Shown here: positions 9,137 through 17,258 of the stretch, in pieces
Layout: the number at the start of each line of letters is the position of its first letter
How positions within the stretch are numbered: the first letter of the stretch is position 1
DNA from: an uncultured Lachnospiraceae bacterium
GTDB taxonomy: Bacteria; Bacillota; Clostridia; Lachnospirales; Lachnospiraceae
Reading direction: 5' to 3'
DNA length: 64,000 bases
NCBI GenBank assembly: GCA_934408585.1
Contig: CAKRVA010000005.1
Location: 1 to 64,000, forward strand
Position numbers and translations under genes: made by a program
Notes under the pieces: generated by a model
What the model saw: the letters and a program-made list of their open reading frames with translations, nothing else
Database searches by the model: none
What the model was told of the DNA's origin: nothing

Positions 9137-10352
9137 GAAAATGTTGACGTTGGAGCGGTTTGAAGAAGCTTCTGAAATCGTAAAGAAAGTATCTCAGGAA
9201 ACAAAACTTGTTTACAGTGATTTTTACAGTGCACAGACTGGAAATAAAGTCTATTTTAAACCGGAAAACATGCAGTTTACCGGAGCATATAAGCTGAGAG
9301 GTGCTTATTATAAGATTAGCACACTTACCGAAGAAGAGCGTTCCAAGGGACTGATTACCGCATCGGCAGGGAATCACGCACAGGGTGTTGCCTATGCGGC
9401 AAAATGCTTTGGCGTAAAGGCTGTAATTGTAATGCCAACTACAACACCATTGATTAAAGTAAACCGCACCAAGGGATATGGTGCAGAGGTTGTTTTGTAT
9501 GGCGATGTATATGATGAGGCATGCGAAAAGGCATATGAGCTTGCAAAAGAGCATGGATATACATTCATTCATCCATTTGATGACCCTGCGGTTGCAACCG
9601 GGCAGGGAACTATTGCAATGGAAATCTTTAAAGAGCTTCCGGTTGTTGATTATATTCTTGTACCGGTAGGCGGTGGCGGACTTGCAACCGGTGTATCAAC
9701 ACTTGCAAAGCTTTTGAATCCGAAAATTAAAGTAATCGGTGTAGAACCCGAGGGCGCGAACTGTCTGCAGGAGTCTATGAAGGCAGGAAAGGTTCTTACT
9801 TTGGATCATGTCAGCACGATTGCGGATGGTACTGCGGTAAAAACACCTGGAACGGAAATTTTCCCTTACCTTGTTAAAAATCTGGATGATATTATTACAG
9901 TACCTGACGAGGAACTCGTTGTTGCATTCCTTGATATGGTAGAAAATCATAAAATGGTTGTAGAAAATTCCGGACTTCTTACGGTTGCTGCGTTGAAGCA
10001 CCTTGATGTGAAAGGAAAGAAGGTTGTATCCATTTTAAGCGGTGGTAATATGGACGTTATTACGATGTCTTCCGTGGTACAGCAGGGATTGATTATCAGA
10101 GATCGTATTTTTACAGTTTCTGTTCTTCTTCCGGATAAGCCGGGAGAACTTAGCCGCGTTGCTGATGTAATTGCAAAGGAAAGCGGTAACGTTATTAAAC
10201 TGGAGCATAACCAGTTTGTTTCGATTAACCGTAGTGCTGCTGTAGAACTTCGTATTACACTGGAAGCATTTGGAACGGAGCATAAAACACAGATTATAAA
10301 TGCATTGGAGAAAAATGGCTATCAGCCAAAGCTTGTGCGTACCAATATTTAA
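9129..10352 (+). CDS. ilvA: threonine ammonia-lyase (threonine dehydratase)
   Basis: PLP enzyme of 407 residues that deaminates threonine to 2-oxobutyrate. The PLP lysine is Lys55 in TGAYKLRGA, the phosphate-binding glycine loop GGGGL is near 181, and a single C-terminal ACT domain begins near 328 (VSVLLPDKPGELS). A single ACT domain of this length resembles the short or catabolic TdcB/IlvA type. The ATG at 9129 has AAAGGTGAGG upstream and is preferred to the GTG at 9120. Its overlap with ftsY makes it the last gene of the rnc-smc-ftsY transcript; the functional link is not obvious. Confidence 0.93.
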   Translation: MSEKMLTLERFEEASEIVKKVSQETKLVYSDFYSAQTGNKVYFKPENMQFTGAYKLRGAYYKISTLTEEERSKGLITASAGNHAQGVAYAAKCFGVKAVIVMPTTTPLIKVNRTKGYGAEVVLYGDVYDEACEKAYELAKEHGYTFIHPFDDPAVATGQGTIAMEIFKELPVVDYILVPVGGGGLATGVSTLAKLLNPKIKVIGVEPEGANCLQESMKAGKVLTLDHVSTIADGTAVKTPGTEIFPYLVKNLDDIITVPDEELVVAFLDMVENHKMVVENSGLLTVAALKHLDVKGKKVVSILSGGNMDVITMSSVVQQGLIIRDRIFTVSVLLPDKPGELSRVADVIAKESGNVIKLEHNQFVSINRSAAVELRITLEAFGTEHKTQIINALEKNGYQPKLVRTNI

Positions 10353-10375
10353 GAATTCCATATAAATAATATTTT

Positions 10376-10410
10376 AAGAACCACATACAATAGGTATGTG
10401 GTTCTTTTTT
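10376..10410 (+). terminator. terminator after ilvA
   Basis: A 13-bp perfect stem (10376-10388 with 10394-10406, loop AATAG) runs into a T-tract. It ends the rnc-smc-ftsY-ilvA transcript. Confidence 0.9.
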
Positions 10411-10441
10411 ATAATTGTATCGATGAAATGGAAGAGAAAAT

Positions 10442-11305
10442 ATGAAGTCAAAGTTATGGGGTTATATTAAAAAGTATCTGGTACTTACCGCAACGGCATT
10501 CCTGTTCAGCTGCGGAATTACGTTGTTTATTGATGCCAACAATCTGGCACCGGGAGGGGTATCCGGACTGTCAATTATATTAAGCAGAGTTTTTCCGCTG
10601 GAAGTTGGAACATTTTTCTTTTTGCTGAATATACCAATCCTGATTTTGGGCTGGGTAAAATTTGGCGGCAGATTTATTTTATCTACCATTTATGAAATCT
10701 TCCTAATTTCCTTGTTTTCCAATTTGCTGGAAGTATTTCCGCCTGCAACGGATGAACCGATACTTGGTGCATTGTTTGGAGGGATTCTTGTTGCAACGGG
10801 TATGGGGGTATCGCTCCGTGCTGGTGCAACGACAGGTGGACTTGATATTATTGTAAAGGTTTTAAAAAAGAAAATGCCACATGTAAAAACGGGCATGCTT
10901 TTTCTGCTTATGGATATTGTAGTAATCGGAATCGGGGGATTTGTATTCGGTAATCTGAATGCGGTATTCTTCAGTATTATATCAACGGCAACCACTTCAA
11001 AGGTTCTTGATATGATACTTTACGGAACGGATGGTGCGAAGTTGATTTTTGTAATCAGTAATGATGCAAAAGCAATCACAGAAAGAATTCTGATGGAGGT
11101 TGAGTCAGGTGTCACATATCTCAATGGAAGAGGCGCCTATCAGAACCGGGAAAAAGAAATCATTATGTGTGTCATCCGGAAGCAGAATATGCACCGGATG
11201 GAAGAAATTGTCAAGCAGGAAGATAAAAACGCGTTTATGATTGTTTCCAGTGCATCGGAGATTTATGGAGAAGGTTATAAAAGCTATTATGGTGAAAAAC
11301 TGTAA
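10442..11305 (+). CDS. YitT-family membrane protein (DUF161/DUF2179)
   Basis: A 287-residue integral membrane protein. The N-terminal two thirds carry about five or six hydrophobic segments with the family stretch LAPGGVSGLSIILSR and the glycine-rich GATTGGLDII. The soluble C-terminal third (about 200-287) matches the DUF2179 part (YLNGRGAYQNREKEIIMCVI). The substrate is unknown for the family. It has GGAAGAG upstream and lies alone between the ilvA terminator and the promoter of the next gene. A TATAAT at 10410-10415 could drive it, but no good -35 box is seen. Confidence 0.9.
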   Translation: MKSKLWGYIKKYLVLTATAFLFSCGITLFIDANNLAPGGVSGLSIILSRVFPLEVGTFFFLLNIPILILGWVKFGGRFILSTIYEIFLISLFSNLLEVFPPATDEPILGALFGGILVATGMGVSLRAGATTGGLDIIVKVLKKKMPHVKTGMLFLLMDIVVIGIGGFVFGNLNAVFFSIISTATTSKVLDMILYGTDGAKLIFVISNDAKAITERILMEVESGVTYLNGRGAYQNREKEIIMCVIRKQNMHRMEEIVKQEDKNAFMIVSSASEIYGEGYKSYYGEKL

Positions 11306-11315
11306 AGCAATCCGG

Positions 11316-11344
11316 TTGAAAAAAACAACAATTCATACTATACT
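11316..11344 (+). promoter_or_regulatory. SigA-type promoter of the GH25 gene
   Basis: TTGAAA (11316-11321), a 17-nt spacer, then TATACT (11339-11344), about 40 nt before the start codon of the muramidase gene. Confidence 0.75.
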
Positions 11345-11387
11345 TGAAAAAGTAAACAAAAACACGAAAGTATAAGAGGAAAACAAA

Positions 11388-12461
11388 ATGAACCGAAAAC
11401 GCAGACAGCAGTTTGATCTCGTAATGAACATTGTTTTGTGTATTGTTGCATTACTGTCCTTAACAGCATGCATCTTCCTTCTTTTGAAAAATTATCAGAT
11501 AAGTACGGATTCTGCACAGACCGTTGCGGAATTAAGTGAACAGATAGAAGAAAAGCAGGATTATATTTATACGCAGTCAGATTTAAATGCATATGTGGAA
11601 GAAGCAGTAACAAATGCACAGAACACAGAAGTTAAAAATATGCTTCAGAATATTAAGGGCAGAATGGAAAACGGCGACAGTACGTCGGCAGTTTTGCGCG
11701 ACCTGTATCCGGAAAACATTGTCGTATATGCAGATAGTAAGTATAATTTTTTCCCATATTCCGATTCTCTGAAAAGAAACAATTATGTTTTGGATAATTT
11801 TGTACTGGATGAAGATTCTGCACGTATTTCTTACGTGGATGATGTTGGAGAAGTCCATTCCAAAATGGGAATTGATGTTTCAAGACATCAGGGAAAGATT
11901 GATTGGAAAAAAGTTGCCAATGATGGTGTGGAATACGCATTTATCCGTGTGGGCTTCCGTGGCAGTTCCGAAGGCAAGATGGTTGAGGATGAACAGTTTA
12001 TAAATAACATCAAAGGTGCATTAGACAACGGAATTGATGTCGGTGTTTATTTTTATACCCAGGCAACTTCCGTTGAAGAAGCAAAAGAAGAGGCAAAGTT
12101 CCTTCTTGATTTGATAGAACCCTATAAAATCACTTATCCGGTCGTTCTGGATTTGGAAGAAGTAGAAGGAAAAAGCAGAACGGACGGAATGACACAGCAG
12201 GATTTCACCGATGCGGCACTCGCTTTCCTCGAAACCGTAAAAGGCGCAGGATATACGCCGATGATTTATGGAAATCTGAAAACATTCTTTATTATGTTGG
12301 ATTTGGACCAGATAGAGGAATATGACAAGTGGTTTGCGTACTATCAGGCACCGGTATATTTCCCATATGAATTTTCGGTATGGCAGTATACAAGCAGCGG
12401 CACTGTGGATGGCATTAAGGGAAATGTAGATTTGAATGTTTGCATGAAGGATTATAAGTAG
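11388..12461 (+). CDS. membrane-anchored GH25 muramidase
   Basis: A 357-residue protein predicted to be exported and to cut peptidoglycan glycan strands. Residues 12-34 form one hydrophobic anchor after a basic start (MNRKRRQQ). A helical linker of about 120 residues follows. From about 158 to the end lies a GH25 lysozyme domain: MGIDVSRHQGKIDW near 159-172, VGVYFYTQA, and the acidic catalytic segment LDLEEVEG near 255. The C-terminal WQYTSSGTVDGIKGNVDLN is typical of the fold. No cell-wall binding repeats are present, so the anchor probably holds the enzyme at the membrane face. It is monocistronic. Confidence 0.9.
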   Translation: MNRKRRQQFDLVMNIVLCIVALLSLTACIFLLLKNYQISTDSAQTVAELSEQIEEKQDYIYTQSDLNAYVEEAVTNAQNTEVKNMLQNIKGRMENGDSTSAVLRDLYPENIVVYADSKYNFFPYSDSLKRNNYVLDNFVLDEDSARISYVDDVGEVHSKMGIDVSRHQGKIDWKKVANDGVEYAFIRVGFRGSSEGKMVEDEQFINNIKGALDNGIDVGVYFYTQATSVEEAKEEAKFLLDLIEPYKITYPVVLDLEEVEGKSRTDGMTQQDFTDAALAFLETVKGAGYTPMIYGNLKTFFIMLDLDQIEEYDKWFAYYQAPVYFPYEFSVWQYTSSGTVDGIKGNVDLNVCMKDYK

Positions 12462-12544
12462 GTTTGTGAAACCATATGTTATTGCAAGAGATTTTAGGGC
12501 AACGTAAGCAATTTTGTAATATTTATGGGGATTTTATGGTGCGA

Positions 12545-12836
12545 TTTTCTATATGGAAAAATAGGCGTCAGAAATATCCCAACGAACTAAAATTGGGAGT
12601 GCAAATTTTCTATATGGAAAAATTGATATGCTTATATGCCCAAAAATTCAGCTCCAATTTCTATATAGAAAAATTCGGATAGAAAATGTCCAAAGTAGTG
12701 CTGAAAATTTTCTATATAAGGAAAAAGTCAGTCCTAACATCCCAAACGTTTCTATATAGGAAAAGAGATGCACTCAAATGTCCAAAAAAGTCCTGAAAAT
12801 AGGATGTAAAGAGGGCATATTTCTGCATATAGAAAA
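12545..12836. repeat. array of six degenerate palindromes around TTTTCTATATAGAAAA
   Basis: Six related sites occur at 12545-12560, 12606-12621, 12657-12672, 12708-12725, 12749-12764 and 12820-12836. The underlying 16-mer TTTTCTATATAGAAAA is a perfect palindrome; copies differ by one or two changes or a 1-2 nt insertion. Start-to-start spacing is 61, 51, 51, 41 and 71 nt. Between sites a second, weaker motif recurs, roughly ATGTCCAAA or ATCCCAAA (near 12695, 12738 and 12777). The spacers are not conserved and no cas gene is near, so this is not CRISPR. Function is unknown: protein-binding sites, a decaying mobile repeat or an untranslated RNA are all possible. Confidence 0.7.
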
Positions 12837-12932
12837 TGTCTATGAATGGCAGTGTGTGCATGATATATGACAGTGCGTGCGCCATGAATGACACCATGAG
12901 TCCCGCCAAGATTCAATATATGTTTTAAAATA

Positions 12933-12974
12933 AAAAGATGTTTGTCAAGTAAAAGTGCTTGACAAACATCTTTT
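12933..12974. terminator. 17-bp hairpin, likely bidirectional terminator
   Basis: Perfect 17-bp stem (12933-12949 with 12958-12974, 8-nt loop), A-rich at the 5' foot and T-rich at the 3' foot. It would end transcripts coming through the repeat array. Its 3' arm contains the -35 box of the ylxM-ffh promoter. Confidence 0.7.
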
Positions 12975-12987
12975 GTTCCTGTATATT
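12959..12987 (+). promoter_or_regulatory. SigA-type promoter of the ylxM-ffh cluster
   Basis: TTGACA (12959-12964), a 17-nt spacer, then TATATT (12982-12987). The -35 lies within the 3' arm of the hairpin at 12933-12974. Transcription should start near 12994, about 38 nt before the ylxM ATG. Confidence 0.75.
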
Positions 12988-13031
12988 AGTCAAAGTAAGC
13001 GTAATTTGCAGGTTTGTCAGGAGTTGATGAA

Positions 13032-13373
13032 ATGGAGCGAATAGTGGAACAGGCAATGCTCTATGATTTTTATGGAGAGCTGCTGACAGAGCATCAAAGA
13101 AAAATATATGAAGATGTAGTCAACAACGATTTGTCTTTGACGGAGATTGCAGAAGAAAATGGAATCAGCCGGCAGGGTGTACATGATTTAATGAAGCGTT
13201 GTAACCGCATGCTTCAGGAATATGAAGATAAACTGCATCTGGTTGACCGCTTCCTGAGAATCCGGGAAGAGGTAGAAGGAATGCAACAGATGACGGAAGA
13301 TGACAAGGTTTCCAGAGAAGAACTGATTCATGGAGTGCGTGAAATCTCGCACCGGATTATGGAAGAGTTGTAG
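13032..13373 (+). CDS. ylxM: YlxM-type helix-turn-helix protein (UPF0122)
   Basis: A 113-residue protein of the YlxM/p13 family, encoded directly before ffh as in most Firmicutes and thought to modulate SRP function. A sigma-70 region 4-like helix-turn-helix spans about 20-60 (LTEIAEENGISRQGVHDLMKR). The ATG at 13032 is chosen because AGGAG lies 8 nt upstream; six extra N-terminal codons to 13014 lack a ribosome site. Confidence 0.9.
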   Translation: MERIVEQAMLYDFYGELLTEHQRKIYEDVVNNDLSLTEIAEENGISRQGVHDLMKRCNRMLQEYEDKLHLVDRFLRIREEVEGMQQMTEDDKVSREELIHGVREISHRIMEEL

Positions 13374-13403
13374 GATAGAACAATATTGTTGTGAGGTTAT
13401 GGA

Positions 13404-14762
13404 ATGGCTTTTGAAAGCTTGACAGATAAATTACAAAATGTTTTTAAAAAGCTGAGAAGCAAAGGACGTCTGACCGAAGAAGATGTAAAGGTTGCTTTAA
13501 AAGAAGTAAAAATGGTACTCCTGGAGGCGGACGTAAACTTTAAGGTAGTAAAACAGTTTATTAAAGCTGTGGAAGAACGTGCGGTTGGCGCGGATGTCAT
13601 GAACGGATTAAATCCGGGACAGATGGTTATTAAAATTGTTAATGAAGAAATGATTGCTTTAATGGGTTCCGAAACAACAGAACTTCAGTTCCAGCCGGGA
13701 AAGGCAATTACCACAATTATGATGTGTGGTCTTCAGGGTGCAGGTAAGACAACTGCTACCGCAAAGATAGCCGGAAAGCTCAAATTAAAAGGAAAGAAAC
13801 CGTTGCTGGTTGCCTGCGATATTTATCGTCCGGGAGCAATCAAGCAGTTACAGATAAATGGTGAGAAACAGCAGGTGGATGTATTTTCCATGGGAGATAA
13901 CCAGAAACCTGTAGATATTGCCAAGGCAGCAATCGAGCATGCTAAAAAGAATGGTCATAATGTAGTTATCCTGGATACGGCAGGTCGTCTGCATGTGGAT
14001 GAGGATATGATGACCGAATTGGAAGATATCAAGCGTAATGTGGAAGTCCATCAGACGTTACTCGTTGTGGACGCAATGACCGGACAGGATGCCGTTACCG
14101 TAGCAAGTCAGTTTGATGAGCGGATTGGCATTGACGGCGTGGTACTTTCCAAAATGGATGGTGATACAAGAGGTGGTGCGGCACTTTCTGTAAAGGCAGT
14201 GACCGGTAAACCGATTCTCTTTGTCGGAATGGGTGAAAAGCTGAGTGATCTGGAGCAGTTTTATCCCAACCGTATGGCAAACCGTATTCTGGGAATGGGA
14301 GATGTGCTTACCTTAATTGAAAAAGCACAGGAAAACATTACCCTGGATGAAGAGAAAGAAAAAGAAATGGCTGCCCGGATGAAAAAGGGCAAGTTTGACT
14401 ATAACGATTATCTGGAAAGCATGAAACAGATGCGGAATATGGGCGGACTTGGAAGTTTACTTTCCATGATGCCAGGTATGGGAAGCAAGCTTGGAGATTT
14501 GGAATCCATGGTGGATGAAAAACAGCTTGCAAAGACGGAGGCAATTATTTTAAGTATGACACCGGAGGAAAGAAGTAATCCGAAGATTATGAGCCTTAGC
14601 CGTAAAGGCAGAATTGCCAAGGGTGCCGGAGTGGATATTGCCGTAGTAAATCGTTTTGTAAAACAGTTTGAACAGTCACAGAAAATGATGAAGCAGATGC
14701 CCGGAATGCTTGGTGGCAAACGTGGCAGAGGAATGTTTGGTGGTATGAAATTTCCTTTTTAG
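13404..14762 (+). CDS. ffh: signal recognition particle protein Ffh
   Basis: SRP54 GTPase of 452 residues that binds signal peptides on nascent chains and targets them through FtsY. The N domain is followed by G1 GLQGAGKTT near 107, DTAGRLHVDEDMM near 190 and TKMDG-type KMDGDTRGGAA near 248. The methionine-rich M domain from about 325 ends in KQMPGMLGGKRGRGMFGG. Length is typical. No SRP RNA gene was found in the window. Confidence 0.97.
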   Translation: MAFESLTDKLQNVFKKLRSKGRLTEEDVKVALKEVKMVLLEADVNFKVVKQFIKAVEERAVGADVMNGLNPGQMVIKIVNEEMIALMGSETTELQFQPGKAITTIMMCGLQGAGKTTATAKIAGKLKLKGKKPLLVACDIYRPGAIKQLQINGEKQQVDVFSMGDNQKPVDIAKAAIEHAKKNGHNVVILDTAGRLHVDEDMMTELEDIKRNVEVHQTLLVVDAMTGQDAVTVASQFDERIGIDGVVLSKMDGDTRGGAALSVKAVTGKPILFVGMGEKLSDLEQFYPNRMANRILGMGDVLTLIEKAQENITLDEEKEKEMAARMKKGKFDYNDYLESMKQMRNMGGLGSLLSMMPGMGSKLGDLESMVDEKQLAKTEAIILSMTPEERSNPKIMSLSRKGRIAKGAGVDIAVVNRFVKQFEQSQKMMKQMPGMLGGKRGRGMFGGMKFPF

Positions 14763-14814
14763 GAAAGTTCCATATAGAATGAATTTATTAATTACACTAT
14801 GGAGGTGAAAAAAC

Positions 14815-15060
14815 ATGGCAGTTAAAATCAGATTAAGAAGAATGGGTCAGAAGAAAGCTCCTTTCTATAGAATCGTTGTTGCAGATTCCCGCTCCCCAAG
14901 AGATGGAAGATGTATCGAAGAAATCGGAACCTATGACCCGAACACAGATCCCAGCACATTCAAAGTAAACGAAGAGCTGGCTAAGAAATGGTTAGCAAAT
15001 GGCGCTCAGCCTACAGAGGTTGTCAGCAAGATTTTCAAGCAGGCAGGTATTGAAAAATAG
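14815..15060 (+). CDS. rpsP: 30S ribosomal protein S16
   Basis: An 81-residue ribosomal protein with the family N-terminus VKIRLRRMGQKKAPFYRIVVADSR. The ribosome site TGGAGGTGA is very strong, in keeping with high expression. It lies between ffh and khpA, the conserved order of this cluster. Confidence 0.97.
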   Translation: MAVKIRLRRMGQKKAPFYRIVVADSRSPRDGRCIEEIGTYDPNTDPSTFKVNEELAKKWLANGAQPTEVVSKIFKQAGIEK

Positions 15061-15093
15061 CAGCATGTTGTCTGACCCTTTTGGAGGTGAACA

Positions 15094-15321
15094 ATGAAAG
15101 AATTAGTTGAAGTTATTGCTAAAAATCTTGTGGAGCACCCGGAAGAAGTTGTTGTTACAGAAAAAGAAGAAGGAAAGCATATTGTTGTGGAACTTCATGT
15201 AGCAGCATCTGATATGGGAAAGGTGATAGGAAAGCAGGGCAGAATTGCCAAAGCAATCCGTGCGGTTGTAAAAGCTGCATCATCAAAGGAAAACAAGAAA
15301 GTAGACGTAGAAATTGTCTAA
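15094..15321 (+). CDS. khpA: KH-domain RNA-binding protein KhpA
   Basis: A 75-residue single KH domain (YlqC family). The GxxG loop reads IGKQGRIAKAIR near 46-57. In Firmicutes KhpA pairs with KhpB/Jag and influences RNA metabolism and cell elongation. It has the strong site TTGGAGGTGA and keeps the usual rpsP-khpA-rimM order. Confidence 0.93.
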   Translation: MKELVEVIAKNLVEHPEEVVVTEKEEGKHIVVELHVAASDMGKVIGKQGRIAKAIRAVVKAASSKENKKVDVEIV

Positions 15322-15325
15322 AAAG

Positions 15326-15355
15326 AAAGAGGGTGTTCTTTGGAACTCCCTCTTT
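15326..15355 (+). other. stem-loop between khpA and rimM
   Basis: AAAGAGGG (15326-15333) pairs with CCCTCTTT (15348-15355), with an inner GTTC/GAAC pairing and one mismatch. It is not followed by a T-run, so it is a weak attenuator or an mRNA processing or stability element. It may separate the abundant rpsP-khpA message from rimM-trmD. Confidence 0.5.
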
Positions 15356-15401
15356 GCTGTATTTGTGGATGCGAAAGAATCATAATGAGGAAAAACAGTT
15401 T

Positions 15402-15911
15402 ATGGAACAAATGTTACAGGTGGGAGTAATATCATCGACACATGGAGTACGCGGAGAAGTGAAAGTATTTCCGACAACCGATGATATACAGCGGTTTAAA
15501 AAATTAAAAGAAGTTATTCTGGATACCGGAAAAGAATATAAAACCCTGAATATTCAAAGTGTCAAGTTTTTCAAAAATATGGTCATTTTGAAATTTAAGG
15601 AGTTTGACAATATAAATGATATTGAGATTTATAAAGGAAAAAGCCTTTATGTGACAAGAAAAAATGCCGTGAAACTGCAAAAGGATGAATATTTTATTGC
15701 GGATTTAATCGGTATGCAGGCAGTTTCAGAGGATGGTACATTAAAAGGAACTATCGAAGATGTGATTGAAACAGGTGCTAATGATGTTTATGCAATTCGT
15801 CTTGAAGATGGAAGGGAATTACTGCTTCCTGCAATCAAGCAATGCATCCTGCAGGTAAATCTTGACAAACAGACATTAACATTTCATTTGTTAGAAGGAC
15901 TGCTTTCATAG
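15402..15911 (+). CDS. rimM: ribosome maturation factor RimM
   Basis: Assembly factor of 169 residues for the 30S head, which binds S19. The N-terminal RimM barrel starts VGVISSTHGVRGEVKVFP, and the C-terminal PRC barrel includes GMQAVSEDGTLKGTIEDVIETGANDVY. The ATG at 15402 has GAGG 11 nt upstream; the frame back to 15333 overlaps the khpA 3' hairpin and is rejected. It directly precedes trmD. Confidence 0.94.
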   Translation: MEQMLQVGVISSTHGVRGEVKVFPTTDDIQRFKKLKEVILDTGKEYKTLNIQSVKFFKNMVILKFKEFDNINDIEIYKGKSLYVTRKNAVKLQKDEYFIADLIGMQAVSEDGTLKGTIEDVIETGANDVYAIRLEDGRELLLPAIKQCILQVNLDKQTLTFHLLEGLLS

Positions 15912-15928
15912 CAGACAGGAATGAAAAG

Positions 15929-16741
15929 ATGAATTTTCATGTATTAACTTTATTTCCCGAAATGATTGCCAATGGTCTTCATACGAGCATTACCGGCAGA
16001 GCATTGGAAAAAGGAACCATTTCTCTTGATCTGGTAAATATCCGGGATTATACCACAAATAAACATAAAAAAGTGGATGATTATCCTTACGGTGGCGGCG
16101 CCGGCATGCTGATGCAGGCACAGCCGGTTTATGATGCGTTTCTCAGTGTCACAAAAAATCTGAAAACCAGAATGCGTCCGAGAGTTATTTACCTGGCACC
16201 GCAGGGAAAAACTTTTCATCAGCAAATGGCATGGGAACTTGCCTGCGAAGAGGATCTGATTATTTTGTGCGGTCATTATGAGGGAATCGACCAGCGTGTT
16301 CTTGATACGATTGTGACCGATTATATTTCCATTGGAGATTATGTATTAACCGGCGGGGAACTCCCTGCAATGGTACTGATTGATGCGATTTCCCGGATGG
16401 TTCCCGGTGTGCTGGGAAATCAGGATTCCGGAGAAACCGAGAGCTTTTCGGATTATTTGCTGGAATATCCACAATACTCCAGACCGGAAGTATGGAATGG
16501 AAAAAGCGTTCCGGAGGTTCTTTTGTCCGGTGACCATGCGAAAGTAGAGGAATGGAGATTACAGCAATCTTTGGAGCGTACCAGACAGCTCAGACCGGAT
16601 TTATATGAGAAATGGGCGGCAGAGCATGAGGATTATTTTATTAAATTAAAGAAAAAGGAAGAGCGGCAACGTAAAAAAGAAGAAAAAGCACGTTTAAAGC
16701 GAAATTCTGCTTGCATTTCAGATACAAATGTGTTAAATTAA
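15929..16741 (+). CDS. trmD: tRNA (guanine-37-N1)-methyltransferase
   Basis: SPOUT methyltransferase of 270 residues that makes m1G37 in tRNAs and prevents +1 frameshifting. Conserved stretches are FHVLTLFPEM at the start, YGGGAGMLMQ near 54, the SAM-knot segment LCGHYEGIDQRV near 112, and SIGDYVLTGGELPAM near 133. The C-terminus from about 235 is a charged Lys/Glu/Arg-rich tail of about 35 residues beyond the usual end. Confidence 0.96.
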   Translation: MNFHVLTLFPEMIANGLHTSITGRALEKGTISLDLVNIRDYTTNKHKKVDDYPYGGGAGMLMQAQPVYDAFLSVTKNLKTRMRPRVIYLAPQGKTFHQQMAWELACEEDLIILCGHYEGIDQRVLDTIVTDYISIGDYVLTGGELPAMVLIDAISRMVPGVLGNQDSGETESFSDYLLEYPQYSRPEVWNGKSVPEVLLSGDHAKVEEWRLQQSLERTRQLRPDLYEKWAAEHEDYFIKLKKKEERQRKKEEKARLKRNSACISDTNVLN

Positions 16742-16829
16742 CATATGTTGTGGAATTGTGATGGTCCGCTGGTATAGAAGATATTAAGAACGTCTATTTT
16801 CCAAATAAGCAAATAGAGAGGAAATAAAA
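16742..16829 (+). promoter_or_regulatory. candidate L19 leader
   Basis: This 88-nt gap before rplS contains the GC-rich segment GTGATGGTCCGCTGG followed by an A/T-rich part. A small stem, CTATTT (16794-16799) with AAATAG (16811-16816), abuts the GAGAGG ribosome site. Autoregulatory leaders before rplS are known in low-GC Gram-positives, but whether this matches that family was not checked. Confidence 0.35.
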
Positions 16830-17174
16830 ATGAACGAAATTATTAAGAAAATCGAAAACGAAGCATTAAAAGAAGTAACAGAATTCAACGTTGGTGATAC
16901 CATTAAGGTTTATGGTAAAATCAAAGAAGGAAACCGTGAAAGAATTCAGGTTTTTGAAGGTGTTGTTCTTAAGAGACAGGGAACAGGCGCAAGAGAAACC
17001 TTTACTGTTCGTAAGAGCTCTAACGGTGTAGGCGTTGAAAAGACATGGCCGGTATATTCACCTAACGTAGAAAAGATTGAAGTTGTTCGTAAGGGTAAAG
17101 TTCGCAGAGCAAAATTGAACTACTTAAGAGACCGTGTTGGTAAAGCAGCAAAGGTTAAAGAAATCGTTAAATAA
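16830..17174 (+). CDS. rplS: 50S ribosomal protein L19
   Basis: A 114-residue ribosomal protein located at the 30S-50S interface. Family stretches GDTIKVYGKIKEGNRERIQVFEGVV and VRRAKLNYLRDRVGKAAKVKE are intact. It has an AGAGAGGAAA ribosome site and is followed by a strong terminator. Confidence 0.97.
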   Translation: MNEIIKKIENEALKEVTEFNVGDTIKVYGKIKEGNRERIQVFEGVVLKRQGTGARETFTVRKSSNGVGVEKTWPVYSPNVEKIEVVRKGKVRRAKLNYLRDRVGKAAKVKEIVK

Positions 17175-17186
17175 GAATGATATGCA

Positions 17187-17217
17187 GGGGCAACTGGAAA
17201 ACAGTTGCCCTTTTCTT
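17187..17217 (+). terminator. terminator after rplS
   Basis: A 9-bp perfect stem (17188-17196 with 17202-17210, loop GAAAA) is followed by TTTTCTT. It ends the ylxM-to-rplS unit. Confidence 0.9.
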
Positions 17218-17230
17218 ATCTTATAAATTA

Positions 17231-17239
17231 TGCTAGAAT
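17231..17239 (+). promoter_or_regulatory. extended -10 promoter of the lepB-rbgA unit
   Basis: TGCTAGAAT gives an extended -10 (TGnTAGAAT) 20 nt before the lepB start. The -35 position falls in the T-run of the rplS terminator and is poor. It is offered as the likely source of the lepB-rbgA-lepB-rnhB transcript. Confidence 0.4.
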
Positions 17240-17258
17240 ATTGGACAGGGTGAGAAAA

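Larger units (their letters stand above)
12462..13031. other. 570-nt gene-free stretch
   Basis: No convincing gene lies here. Frames such as 12476-12682 (+) and 12712-12909 (-) only read through the repeats and show recurring FYMEK/FYIEK-like or FLYR-like scraps. The stretch holds a degenerate palindrome array (12545-12836), a GTG/TGC-rich segment with internal repeats (about 12837-12900), a 17-bp terminator-like hairpin (12933-12974) and the promoter of the ylxM-ffh cluster (12959-12987). Confidence 0.75.

Noticed and set aside
12476..12682. 68-codon + strand frame and the - strand frame 12712-12909
   Set aside because: Both only read through the palindrome array; low complexity, no ribosome site, no family likeness.
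12545..12836. CRISPR array
   Set aside because: The repeated units are short palindromes with uneven spacing and drifting sequence, spacers are not uniform, and no cas genes are near.
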